Source: Oceaniferula marina
GTDB lineage: Bacteria > Verrucomicrobiota > Verrucomicrobiia > Verrucomicrobiales > Akkermansiaceae
Assembly (NCBI RefSeq): GCF_013391475.1
Contig: NZ_JACBAZ010000006.1
Location: forward strand, 62,001-126,000
DNA length: 64,000 nucleotides
Direction: 5' to 3'
The notes beneath the pieces are model-generated. The model was not told the origin of the DNA, ran no database searches, and saw only the letters and a program-made list of their open reading frames with translations. Shown piece after piece: positions 33,229 to 41,785 of the stretch. How positions within the stretch are numbered: position 1 is the first letter of the stretch; each line of letters opens with the position of its first letter. The position numbers and the translations under genes were made by a program.

Positions 33229-34320
33229 TTAGTCGCAGGAACCTTGCCCTAGCCGTTCTCTTTGATAGCTGCCATCCTGAACCCTCTGACACCATTCGCT
33301 GTGTGACAGATACCAGTCGATGGTTTTGAGAATCCCGGAATCGAATGATTCCTGAGGTTCCCAATTCAGAGACTGTTTGATTTTAGAGGCGTCGATAGCA
33401 TAGCGGACGTCATGTCCGGGGCGGTCATCGACATATGTGATCAGCTCCTTGAAGTCTTTGATGCCGTTTGGTTTTCTTTCGATTTTGCCATTCAGGATGT
33501 CGCAGATGGTTCGCACGACATCGATATTGGTTTTCTCGTTATGGCCTCCTATGTTGTACGTCTGGCCGATGGCTCCTTCTATTAACACCTTTATCAGGGC
33601 TTGAGCATGATCGTCGACGTAAAGCCAGTCCCGCACCTGGCTACCGTTTCCGTATACGGGCAGGGCGAGTCCCTCCAATGCATTGAGGATCATCAGGGGA
33701 ATGAGTTTTTCCGGGAACTGGTAGGGGCCGTAGTTGTTGGAACAATTGGTGATGACGGTTGGTAATCCAAAAGTCCGATGCCAGGATCTGACCAAGTGGT
33801 CGGAAGATGCCTTGCTCGCGGAATAGGGTGAGCTCGGGTCGTAGGGGCTTTCTTCGGTGAAAAAACCACTGGCTCCGAGGTCCCCATAGACTTCATCGGT
33901 AGAGACGTGGTGGAATCTGAATCCGTCTTTGTTTGGTTGAGCCTTTTTGCCGGCCTCGTTGGCTGGCAGGGATTGCCAGTAGGCAAGAGCTGCCTGAAGC
34001 AGGGTGTAGGTCCCGAGCACATTGGTTTGGATGAATTCGCCTGGGCCGTCAATCGAGCGGTCAACATGGGATTCCGCCGCCAGATGCATCATGGCATGGG
34101 GTCGATGCTCTCTGAATACCCGTTTGATTTCGACGGCGTCACAGATATCGACTTGCTCGAAGGTGTAGCGAGGGTTGGCGCTGACCTCAGAGAGGGAGTC
34201 CAGATTCCCGGCGTAGGTTAATTTATCGACGTTGATGACTTGCCAGTCCGAGTGCTGGATCAGATGGCGAATAACGGCGGATCCTATAAACCCAGCTCCT
34301 CCAGTTACAATGATTTTCAT
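33229..34320 (-). CDS. rmlB: dTDP-glucose 4,6-dehydratase
   Basis: 363 residues from the ATG at 34320 ([20 protein letters not shown]); an ATG 39 bases further upstream is less likely because the Rossmann fold starts here. Motifs: NAD-binding [34 protein letters not shown] (catalytic Thr-Asp-Glu), [15 protein letters not shown] (YxxxK), [18 protein letters not shown] and [13 protein letters not shown]. It converts dTDP-glucose to dTDP-4-keto-6-deoxyglucose, here probably the substrate of the VioA-like enzyme. It is the first gene of the minus-strand operon; the divergent gene is a sulfotransferase. Confidence 0.97.
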   Translation of the reverse strand: MKIIVTGGAGFIGSAVIRHLIQHSDWQVINVDKLTYAGNLDSLSEVSANPRYTFEQVDICDAVEIKRVFREHRPHAMMHLAAESHVDRSIDGPGEFIQTNVLGTYTLLQAALAYWQSLPANEAGKKAQPNKDGFRFHHVSTDEVYGDLGASGFFTEESPYDPSSPYSASKASSDHLVRSWHRTFGLPTVITNCSNNYGPYQFPEKLIPLMILNALEGLALPVYGNGSQVRDWLYVDDHAQALIKVLIEGAIGQTYNIGGHNEKTNIDVVRTICDILNGKIERKPNGIKDFKELITYVDDRPGHDVRYAIDASKIKQSLNWEPQESFDSGILKTIDWYLSHSEWCQRVQDGSYQRERLGQGSCD

Positions 34321-34469
34321 AGCGTTGCGACCCGGCACAGCGGGAAGGATTTGTAACATTTGTCTTTAACTTGGGAAGTCATATTTTAAGCTATTCTTTT
34401 GGCTGCCGTGACTTATAACGGGGGGGGCTCTGGTGTGTGACGAGAGCCTGATGCCAATTCATCCGGGTT

Positions 34470-35456
34470 ATGAAAGAGAAACGATCAGCCGCTCAGCCAC
34501 TATTTATTTTTTCGCAACCTCGGTCCGGTTCAACTTTGCTTCAGAAAATATTGGCGACGAGTGACGACATTGCCACCGTGTCCGAACCATGGCTCATGCT
34601 GCCTCTTTTCAGTTATGACGAGCGGATGCTTATGTGTTCTGCCTACTCGGTGAAGGGATACCGGAAAGCGGTAAGGGACATACTGGGCAGCCTTCCCTGT
34701 GGGGAGGATGATCTTTTTGCTGCCTCAAGAGCATATGGTGAACACCTCTACGGTTTGTTAGCTGGTGAGGGACGGTATTTCTTGGATAAAACGCCGCGTT
34801 ATCACATCATCAGTAGTCATCTGATGCGAACCTTCCCTGAGGCCAAATGTATCTTTTTGTGGCGTAATCCGCTGTCGGTGATGGCTTCCATTTCCAGAAC
34901 ATGGAAAAAAGGGCGTTGGACTTTTGCAGGTTACGAAATCGATTTGTATGAGGGGTTTGCCTCTTTGATCGAAAGCTATGAGGGTAATCAAGAACGCGTG
35001 CTAGCACTCCAATACGAGGACTTGGTTGCCGACCCGAACCGATGGCTGGGCAAAATTCAAACGTTTCTGGATCTACCTGAGGGGAGCTTCAAGCACGAAC
35101 TCTTTGGGGCGGTTGATTTGGGTGGCAAGATGGGGGATTCAACGGGAGCGAAGGAATACCAGAACACCTTGTCAGAAGATTCAACAGCGCGGTGGAAACA
35201 GGCTTTTCGGAGTCGTTACCGCAAAAAGATGGGGGCCGAGTATCTGCAATGGATCGGGGCTGAACGTCTCGAGACGATGGGCTACTCGCTGGATGAACTG
35301 ATGGAGCAACTCACTGCGGTGCCGGCTACGGGCCTTGGCGTGATGGATTATTTGGCCCATCACCGGGGAAAGCTAAAAGATCGATCACAATCGAGGCTGT
35401 CCAAGGCGATTGATCGATACAGGGGCAATGGCGGCAAGGCGGTTCGGTTGAATTAA
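34470..35456 (+). CDS. PAPS-dependent sulfotransferase
   Basis: 328 residues. The phosphosulfate loop PLFIFSQPRSGSTLLQKIL near the N-terminus, FLDKTPRYHIISSHLMRTFPEAKCIFLWRNPLSVMASI (3'-phosphate site) and VLALQYEDLVADPNRWLGKIQTFLDL place it in the Sulfotransfer_3 group. It starts 149 bp from the divergent rmlB gene and is followed 21 bp later by another sulfotransferase and then by waaG- and waaP-like genes on the same strand. This suggests sulfation of LPS core or O-antigen. No transmembrane segments, so probably cytoplasmic. Confidence 0.88.
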   Translation: MKEKRSAAQPLFIFSQPRSGSTLLQKILATSDDIATVSEPWLMLPLFSYDERMLMCSAYSVKGYRKAVRDILGSLPCGEDDLFAASRAYGEHLYGLLAGEGRYFLDKTPRYHIISSHLMRTFPEAKCIFLWRNPLSVMASISRTWKKGRWTFAGYEIDLYEGFASLIESYEGNQERVLALQYEDLVADPNRWLGKIQTFLDLPEGSFKHELFGAVDLGGKMGDSTGAKEYQNTLSEDSTARWKQAFRSRYRKKMGAEYLQWIGAERLETMGYSLDELMEQLTAVPATGLGVMDYLAHHRGKLKDRSQSRLSKAIDRYRGNGGKAVRLN

Positions 35457-35477
35457 TGATCATAGCAATGCAGGAAG

Positions 35478-36191
35478 ATGAGTAGAATGAAACGCTTAAA
35501 GAGGTTGGTGAGCTTGAAAAAGCGAACAAAGGTTTTTTGCATTGGATACAATAAAACGGGAACCACCACGGTTGAAAAGGTCTTGAAGAAGATGGGGTAT
35601 GTGATGCCCAAACAAACCATGCAAGAACGGCTGATTTCAGAGGATGTTTTTCGTGGAGATTACCGGAGCTTGAGAAAACTGTGCAAAAAATATGATGCCT
35701 TCCAGGATATGCCTTTTTCACAAGGTTCTGCCTATATTGCGGCGGATGCATTGTTTCCCGGGAGTCAGTTTATTCTGACGGTGCGGGATGCTGACGCTTG
35801 GTTTGACAGCTTGGTAAGGTTTCACCTGAAAGGGATCATGAAGCGGGCCGGGGTAGAAAAAATTGAAGATTTTAACGAAAACTCATTCAAGGATAAGGAG
35901 GTCTATCTCCATAAAAACTATTCCTATCAGGTGGTGAGAAGGCATGCTGTAACGGTTGAGAATCACGCTGTGCACTATGATTGGTCGCTTGTGTATAACA
36001 AGGAACATCGAGTTAGCCTCTACGAGGAGCGTAATCGGCAAATTTTGGAGTATTTTCAGAACCGTCCGGAACAGTTGTTGGTATTTGATGTGGAGAAAGA
36101 GAGCAATAACTCCCGAATGGTTGAATTTCTCGGGCTGCCAAGCTCCTTTATTGAGGATTTGCCTCATTTGAATCAATCCCGGCTGAGGTAG
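35478..36191 (+). CDS. Sulfotransferase-like protein
   Basis: 237 residues with AGGAAG just before the ATG. The P-loop-like VFCIGYNKTGTTTVEKVLKKMGY and FILTVRDADAWFDSLVRFH (3'-phosphate site) are those of the Sulfotransfer_4 (P-loop) family, and DAFQDMPFSQGSAYIAADALFPGSQ matches its typical middle. The C-terminal part (RNRQILEYFQNRPEQLLVFDVEKE, MVEFLGLPSSFIEDLPHLN) fits as well. It is 21 bp after another sulfotransferase gene and 135 bp before the WaaG-like gene. Confidence 0.85.
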   Translation: MSRMKRLKRLVSLKKRTKVFCIGYNKTGTTTVEKVLKKMGYVMPKQTMQERLISEDVFRGDYRSLRKLCKKYDAFQDMPFSQGSAYIAADALFPGSQFILTVRDADAWFDSLVRFHLKGIMKRAGVEKIEDFNENSFKDKEVYLHKNYSYQVVRRHAVTVENHAVHYDWSLVYNKEHRVSLYEERNRQILEYFQNRPEQLLVFDVEKESNNSRMVEFLGLPSSFIEDLPHLNQSRLR

Positions 36192-36326
36192 TTGGCCGTT
36201 CTCAGTCTTTGGTATTACCACGTATTCCATCCAGCTCATGGGTGGCGGTTTCCTTGTTTGGGTTCAGGGTGGACAGGGCGTGTTTGTTGGTTATGCTTCG
36301 AAAACCGCGACGGATTGGGCGCTGTT

Positions 36327-37466
36327 ATGAATCTGGCATTATTACTTCATCGTTATTTCCCTTACGGGGGCTTGCAGCGTGATTGTGTGAACCTGGCCAT
36401 TCGATTGATCGACTCGGGACATGAGGTATCGGTCGTTTGCCGATGTTGGGAGGGAGAGGTTCCGGAGGGGCTGATGGTGGAGGAGCTCGGGGCAAGAGGT
36501 CTGAGCAACCTTTCCATGGATCGTCATTTTGAGCAGGACGCGGAGGCCTGGTTGGCAGAGCACCCTCAGGATTGTGTGGTCGGGTTTAGCCGTTTGGCCT
36601 TAGCCATGGATTTTTATTATGCTGCTGACCCGTGTTATGCGCTACGCATCGCGAGAAACAAACCCCGGTGGTACCGGTTCAGCCGCCGTTATCGACATGG
36701 CGTTCAGCTTGAGTGGTTTTTGTTTTCTGCAGGAGGACCTAAAAACATCCTGATGCTGACCGATATGGAAGTCCCGGCGTATCAGAAGATTTACGGCACG
36801 GACCCGGAACGCTTGTTGGTCTTACCGCCCAGCATCCGGCGTCGCGCCTTGAAGATGGCGCAAAAACGGGAGCTTCGTAGCAAAATCCGCAAGCGCATGG
36901 ATTGGCCGGATGAAAGGAATGTCATCTTGCTCGTTGGGTCCGGCTTTGCCACCAAAGGCTTGGACCGGGCGATTCGGGCTGTGGCGTCGGTTTCAGCAGC
37001 TGAGGATGTGGTTTTGTATGTTGCCGGGTCTGGTAAGGACGCTCGTTACCGGGCGCTGGCCAAAGGCTGTGGCGTTCAGGATCGTGTGGTCTTTCTCGGC
37101 GGGCGTGATGATGCCTGGGAGTTGATGCTGGCAGCGGACCTGTTGATTCATCCGGCACGCAGTGAAAATACGGGAACGGTGTTGGTAGAAGCACTTAGTG
37201 CCGGAACCGGGGTGTTAACCACCGCGGCTTGTGGTTTTGCTTCCCATGTGGCGGCCTCGGGGGCAGGGACGGTTTTGATGCACCCCTTCGACCAGGCTGC
37301 CTTGGAGCGCGCGCTATCGGCCTTGTTGGCTGATTCTTGGGAAGGGCGGGCCGAAGCGGCGTTACGGTATGCTGCAGAGGAAGACCTCTATTCCGGTATG
37401 GATACGGCCCATCGCCATATTGAGGCGTTTTTAGCATCGCATGTTAAATCGGATGTCCATCCTTGA
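36327..37466 (+). CDS. waaG: WaaG-like LPS core glucosyltransferase (GT4)
   Basis: 379 residues from the ATG at 36327 (MNLALLLHRYFPYGGLQRDCVNLA); the open frame extends back to 36192 without a plausible N-terminus. The YFPYGGLQRD start, RLALAMDFYYAADPCYALRIA, FSRRYRHGVQLEWFLF, LMLTDMEVPAYQKIY and DLLIHPARSENTGTVLVEALSAGTGVLTTAACGFASHV parallel Escherichia coli WaaG along the whole length. WaaG adds the first glucose to heptose of the LPS outer core. The WaaP-like kinase follows directly, as in enteric core operons. The exact sugar transferred here is inferred. Confidence 0.87.
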   Translation: MNLALLLHRYFPYGGLQRDCVNLAIRLIDSGHEVSVVCRCWEGEVPEGLMVEELGARGLSNLSMDRHFEQDAEAWLAEHPQDCVVGFSRLALAMDFYYAADPCYALRIARNKPRWYRFSRRYRHGVQLEWFLFSAGGPKNILMLTDMEVPAYQKIYGTDPERLLVLPPSIRRRALKMAQKRELRSKIRKRMDWPDERNVILLVGSGFATKGLDRAIRAVASVSAAEDVVLYVAGSGKDARYRALAKGCGVQDRVVFLGGRDDAWELMLAADLLIHPARSENTGTVLVEALSAGTGVLTTAACGFASHVAASGAGTVLMHPFDQAALERALSALLADSWEGRAEAALRYAAEEDLYSGMDTAHRHIEAFLASHVKSDVHP

Positions 37467-37499
37467 CCTTGCGCTCCGTGCGGGTTGTGTTGGTTGCAG

Positions 37500-38342
37500 A
37501 TGATTGAGTTGGCGGACGAATTACGTGACCGGTTTCCCGGTTCAAGTGCCTTTGATCAGATCATGGATCTGGAGGGTGAGGTGTATCGTGCCAAGGAGGG
37601 GCGCCGGACTTTGATGTTTGAGCACCAGGGGCGGGAGTACTTTGCCAAAATCCACCGTGGCATTGGATGGCGTGAAATTTGGAAGAACCTGAGCCAACTC
37701 AAATGGCCGATCATCACGGCCTCGAATGAGTGGAAGGCGGTAGCATTGCTGGAGCGGTCTGGAGTCGAGACGGTGAAAATCGTAGGCAAAGGGGTGCGGG
37801 GCCTGAATCCAGCGAAGGTGCAATCGTTTGTGGTGATGCAGGCTCTGGATGAACGGATTGAGCTTGAGGATTTTTTTAAAGAGATGGGTGGAACTGGCGG
37901 TCCACGGCGTCTGGCATTGAAGCGGATGCTGCTTCGCAAGGTTGCCGATTCGGCTCGGCGTATGCATGCGGCGGGAATGAATCACCGTGATTTTTACCTG
38001 TGCCATTTCCATATTCAGAACCGGGACTGGTCACACTGGCGTCCGGGAGACGAGGTTCGACTGCCCTTGTTGGATTTGCATCGTGCCCAGATCCGGAGCA
38101 AGGTGCCGCGTCGTTGGCTGGTCAAAGACTTGGGGGCCTTGTTGTTTTCAGCAGTGGACTGCGGTTTTACGGACCGGGATATGGCTGCTTTTCTGAAGAT
38201 TTATATTGGTCCGAATTGGAAAGATCAACTGAGGAGTAACGCCGGCCTTTGGAGGTCCGTGCTCATTCGGGCTGGAAAATTTTACCAACGTCACCGGGGG
38301 AAAGCGATGGTTCTCCCCGGTATATTTGCTCACTTGAGGTAG
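37500..38342 (+). CDS. waaP: WaaP-like LPS core heptose kinase
   Basis: 280 residues from the ATG at 37500; a TTG at 37485 would add five. It closely follows WaaP: LEGEVYRAKEGRRTLMFEHQGREYFAKIHRGIGWREIWKNL (ATP-site Lys), MHAAGMNHRDFYLCHFHI (catalytic His-Arg-Asp) and LPLLDLHRAQIRSKVPRRWLVKDLGALLFSA. WaaP phosphorylates heptose I of the inner core, important for outer-membrane integrity. It follows waaG by 33 bp. Its 3' end overlaps by 13 bp the end of a convergent kinase-like gene. Confidence 0.9.
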   Translation: MIELADELRDRFPGSSAFDQIMDLEGEVYRAKEGRRTLMFEHQGREYFAKIHRGIGWREIWKNLSQLKWPIITASNEWKAVALLERSGVETVKIVGKGVRGLNPAKVQSFVVMQALDERIELEDFFKEMGGTGGPRRLALKRMLLRKVADSARRMHAAGMNHRDFYLCHFHIQNRDWSHWRPGDEVRLPLLDLHRAQIRSKVPRRWLVKDLGALLFSAVDCGFTDRDMAAFLKIYIGPNWKDQLRSNAGLWRSVLIRAGKFYQRHRGKAMVLPGIFAHLR

Positions 38343-38995
38343 CGGTTGACCTCGCTTTTGAATCTCTGCTGTTCGGTTTCGTCCAGTTGGAGGATTTTCA
38401 AGTAGCTGGATAGCAAGCTTGGTAGTCCGGCCTTTTTGATACGTTGCACGTCCTTGCGGTAACGCAGAGGAGTGGCCAGGTTGGCGGCTCGTCTCAACAT
38501 CGGCACTGGTTTTGCGTAGAATTTGACGTCGGTGAAATCAATCAAGCCGTATCCTTGCTGGTCTGGGAGCTGGATGATGTTCCCAAGATGCATGCCTCGG
38601 AACAGGATACCCTTCTGGTGCAGGTGGTGGATGAAGTGGCAGAGATCTCTGATATGGACCTGTTCGGGGGATTGTTTGAGTAACTCCCGGATGGATTGCC
38701 CGGGTAGGGATTGATAGGTGACAGCCCGGACGTGGCTACCGGCCAGGGCAATGTGTTTCAGGACACTTGGGGCCTGGATCTCGCGTTGGTCAAGTTCTTC
38801 GGCGTTATGAATAAAGCGTCCGCTGTAGGGCCGGAGCGTCGCCGACGACAGCCATTTTTTTTTGCGGGCCCATATCTTGGTTACCGTGTCATCCGGGTGG
38901 AGGACCACGGCTGGGTAGCCTCCTTTTTCATCGATTGCTTGGCCGTTGCGGCAAAGGGCATCGAAATCTTCCTGTGAATAGGTGACGGGCTGCAT
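38330..38995 (-). CDS. LPS-kinase-like protein with altered catalytic loop
   Basis: 221 residues. It resembles Kdo/toluene-tolerance type kinases in DDTVTKIWARKKKWLSS (candidate ATP Lys, K40), MHLGNIIQLPDQQGYGLIDFTDVKFY (metal Asp, D153) and the helix IRDLCHFIHHLHQKGI. The segment normally reading HGD is FRGMH (132-136), so the catalytic Asp is missing and activity is doubtful. It is the second gene of a two-gene minus-strand unit with the LpxL-type acyltransferase (11-bp gap) and is convergent with waaP. It may be a pseudokinase partner of one of the other kinases. Confidence 0.75.
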   Translation of the reverse strand: MQPVTYSQEDFDALCRNGQAIDEKGGYPAVVLHPDDTVTKIWARKKKWLSSATLRPYSGRFIHNAEELDQREIQAPSVLKHIALAGSHVRAVTYQSLPGQSIRELLKQSPEQVHIRDLCHFIHHLHQKGILFRGMHLGNIIQLPDQQGYGLIDFTDVKFYAKPVPMLRRAANLATPLRYRKDVQRIKKAGLPSLLSSYLKILQLDETEQQRFKSEVNRYLK

Positions 38996-39006
38996 GGCTG
39001 TCGGGC

Positions 39007-40386
39007 TTAAGCGTTGATGCCGAGGCTATCGAGAAAACCGGCCAAGCCCTGGGCATCGCCTTTATTGAAGGCTTTTGCTGTGAACGGGCTTTGAAATGGA
39101 CCGATGAGCGCAAAAATCCGTTTGATCTTTGCCTTGTGGAAGATGGTGGCACCTTCGGCGTTGGCGGTAAAGTCCAGAGCGCAGTCGGCGGGAGCCGCCT
39201 GATCGAGGTTATATTGTTCGATCTGATGCGCCAGTTTCGGGCTGGTGTCGCTCGCTCGAGCAAGGATGTGCGCATCTGCACAATCGAAGCCATGTTCTCC
39301 GACAGTGGTGAGGTGCAGGTCCGGGCGGTAGTTCTTTAACCGATTAAGTTGGTTGAGATGCTCTGTGTCGGATGGAGACAATGATCCGGTATAGACCAGG
39401 ACGCGAAACGGATGGGTTGCCGCAGAGCGCTGATGTCCGGTGCGTTTTTTCTGCAGGCCATCGATCTTTAGAGGGCGTTTGCGTCCGGTTTTCCAGTAGC
39501 CGTGCATCCAGAGGACATCGGCCGGATGGGCGGACATCGCCCGTTCATAGGCTTGGGCGCAGAGTGCGGTGATGTAGACCGTGTTGCTTTGCTTGTTTTC
39601 CGGGATGTCGAGCGCGGGGTAGACGGTGAACTTCCACTTGCCCGGGGCGATCGTCGAGACGGCAATCGGGACGATGGGAGCCCCGGTCCGGCGGTGCAGG
39701 ATCGCTGGAAGGTTGGTGAGTGAGGTTAATTTGCCGAACAAGGGGACGGCCAGACCATGAGCCCCCGCTTGTTGGTCGGCCAGAACGCCGAGGGATCCTC
39801 CTTCTTTGATGTGGGCGATGGGTTTGAAAAATCCGTCGCGGCGACTGAACACCTTGGTGCCCTGACTTCCCCGGCGGCGTCGGATCAGGGCGTCGATCAG
39901 CGGGTTGTTGATCGGTCGGTAGAGGGTTCCTGTAGGCTTGAGTTCCGGCAGGGCGAGGTGGGCCTGAGCGAGAAACTCCCAGTTTCCCATGTGGGAGAGC
40001 AGGCAGATGGTTCCCTTTTCAGATTTTCTGGTTTTGAGCAGGTGTTCTTCCCCGGTGATTTCGATGCTTTGCAGGATTTTTTCCGGGCTGAAGGTGGCGG
40101 TCCGGATACTGGCAATCAGGTTTGCCCCGGTTTGCATGAAGGTTTTCCGGGTCAGACGGCGAATGTCATCATGGCTCATGCTGTCCCCGAAGGCGATGCG
40201 GAGGTTGCGCGTAACGGTGGCACGCCGTTCTACCAGCAGGAGCGAACTTAGGTAGCCTAGTGCGGAGCCAGACCAGCAGACCCATTTCATCGGGAGAAGT
40301 GAGAGCAGGCATTCAAACAGTCGGTAGATAGCGTAGACCACATAGTCCGGGACGCTGGCTTTGGGCTGTTTGTTGTTTTCGCTCAT
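39007..40386 (-). CDS. LpxL-type lipid A acyltransferase with C-terminal GT9-like domain
   Basis: 459 residues from the ATG at 40386 (MSENNKQPKASVPDYVVYAIYR); normal LpxL/HtrB proteins have about 300. Residues 1-300 form the acyltransferase: an N-terminal membrane helix, the HX4E motif SHMGNWEFLAQ (H132, E137), LGVLADQQAGAHGLAVPLFGK and ADVLWMHGYWKTGRKRP. It would attach a secondary acyl chain to Kdo-lipid A at the inner membrane. Residues about 320-459 are extra and resemble the N-terminal half of heptosyltransferases (FRVLVYTGSLSPSDTEHLNQL, CALDFTANAEGATIFHKAKIKRIFALIGPF), but lack the second half, so they cannot be a complete GT9 enzyme. Confidence 0.84.
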   Translation of the reverse strand: MSENNKQPKASVPDYVVYAIYRLFECLLSLLPMKWVCWSGSALGYLSSLLLVERRATVTRNLRIAFGDSMSHDDIRRLTRKTFMQTGANLIASIRTATFSPEKILQSIEITGEEHLLKTRKSEKGTICLLSHMGNWEFLAQAHLALPELKPTGTLYRPINNPLIDALIRRRRGSQGTKVFSRRDGFFKPIAHIKEGGSLGVLADQQAGAHGLAVPLFGKLTSLTNLPAILHRRTGAPIVPIAVSTIAPGKWKFTVYPALDIPENKQSNTVYITALCAQAYERAMSAHPADVLWMHGYWKTGRKRPLKIDGLQKKRTGHQRSAATHPFRVLVYTGSLSPSDTEHLNQLNRLKNYRPDLHLTTVGEHGFDCADAHILARASDTSPKLAHQIEQYNLDQAAPADCALDFTANAEGATIFHKAKIKRIFALIGPFQSPFTAKAFNKGDAQGLAGFLDSLGINA

Positions 40387-40448
40387 GGGCTGGAGGAGAG
40401 TGCATGAAAATAGCAAGGATGCAAGTCATCCTGAATCTGGCTGTGCCT

Positions 40449-40660
40449 AGGGCTCCTCCATTAGGGAGATGATCTCGCTGATGCCTGCGGCGCTGACAGG
40501 ATTGTCAGGATTTTTTCAAGATTTTACAGGATTGTTAATTTTCGAAGATCAAGGCTTGTCCAAAACCGATCGCTTATTTCTTAAAAAATACTGTAAATCC
40601 TCTTCAATCATGTGACTCCTGTCAGCGCCGCAGGCTGTTAGCCCCTGGTGCATTCGCCCT
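40449..40660. mobile_element. Palindromic MITE-like element, copy 1 (212 bp)
   Basis: Imperfect ends AGGGC...CATTAGG and, read in reverse, AGGGC...CACCAGG enclose a perfect 19-bp inverted repeat (GCCTGCGGCGCTGACAGGA at 40483-40501 and its complement at 40617-40635). The AT-rich core has CAGGATT-type repeats. A second copy, clearly the same sequence with scattered differences, is at 62576-62788. No coding capacity. It sits between the lipid A gene start and the end of an ABC ATPase gene. Confidence 0.75.
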
Positions 40661-40707
40661 GCGGCTGTTCCTGAATGGGTGGGTCGACGTAATCGTTCGC
40701 TGTGAAT

Positions 40708-41514
40708 TTAGGCATCGACCGAGGGTAATGCGGGAACGGCATTCAGCAGCTTGCGGGTGTATGGATGCTCAGGGTGATTGAAAACCTGCTCGGCACCTCC
40801 GTATTCGACAATACCTCCTTGGTGCATAACCGCAATCCGGTCAGCGATGTAGCGGACCACCGATAAATCGTGGGAGATGAAAATCATGGTCAGCTGCAGC
40901 TCCCTGCTGAGCTGGATCAGGAGGTTCAGGATTTGGGATTGAATCGAGACATCAAGCGCACTGACCGGTTCGTCGGCAATGATGAGCTTGGGTTCGGGGG
41001 CGAGGGCTCTGGCGATGGCAATCCGTTGGCGTTGACCTCCGGAAAACTCGTGTGGATACTTGCGGGCGAACCTCCGGTCGAGCCCGACCCGTAGCATCAG
41101 TTGGTCGATGTGGTTCTGGAGTGCCTCTCCCTTGAGTTGGGGGTGACGTTGGCGGCATGCTTCAGCAAGGGTGCTGAAAACCGTCATCCTTGGGTTGAGC
41201 GAGGCGTAGGGGTCCTGGAAGATCATTTGAAAATCCAGTCGCTTTTGCCGGATTTGCCGTGCCGGCAGATCACTCAGGTTCTGGCCGTCGAGGGTGATGT
41301 TCCCCGCTGTAGCCGGGACCAGTTGCATGATGGTTCTGGATAGCGTGGATTTGCCACAGCCTGATTCTCCGACCAGTCCTAGGATCTCGCCTTGTTCCAG
41401 GCTCAAGGATACATTGTCGACAGCCTTGATCACATCCGCTTGCTTTTTTGGCTGGAAAATGCCCGACCCGGCGGAAAAATGGGTGCTGACGTTGTCGAGC
41501 TGTAGAAAAGGCAT
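40708..41514 (-). CDS. OppF/DppF-type ABC transporter ATPase (orphan)
   Basis: 268 residues. Walker A GLVGESGCGKSTLSR, Q-loop MIFQDPYASLNPRMTV, signature FSGGQRQRIAIARALA, Walker B KLIIADEPVSALDVSIQ and the H-loop IFISHDLSVVRYIADRIAVMHQG are intact. The C-terminal HPEHPYTRKLLNAVPAL is the extension that distinguishes OppF/DppF oligopeptide ATPases. No permease, binding protein or OppD-type gene lies nearby; the only neighbours are the MITE and divergent ftsK. It may energise a permease encoded elsewhere, or be a relic of a moved operon. Confidence 0.92.
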   Translation of the reverse strand: MPFLQLDNVSTHFSAGSGIFQPKKQADVIKAVDNVSLSLEQGEILGLVGESGCGKSTLSRTIMQLVPATAGNITLDGQNLSDLPARQIRQKRLDFQMIFQDPYASLNPRMTVFSTLAEACRQRHPQLKGEALQNHIDQLMLRVGLDRRFARKYPHEFSGGQRQRIAIARALAPEPKLIIADEPVSALDVSIQSQILNLLIQLSRELQLTMIFISHDLSVVRYIADRIAVMHQGGIVEYGGAEQVFNHPEHPYTRKLLNAVPALPSVDA

Positions 41515-41785
41515 GCCGCAGATTAGGTGAGCATCGGCAGATCGCCAAACTCGAAATAGATGAAAATCACGCCCATTAGCTAAGCTTTCCTGATAATTCA
41601 GATTATGGGGATTTGCCTTGCCAGATGCTTGATTTTAGGGGATGCTGGCCCGTCAGAACGTGATAGAATACACGGCTAGGCATGAGTGCGTTGATGGGTT
41701 TTGGGAGTAGTTCCGGACAGATGAGCGACTGATGATCCAGCGACCACGGGGAAGATACCAAGGATGACACCAAGGAGGATGACGT

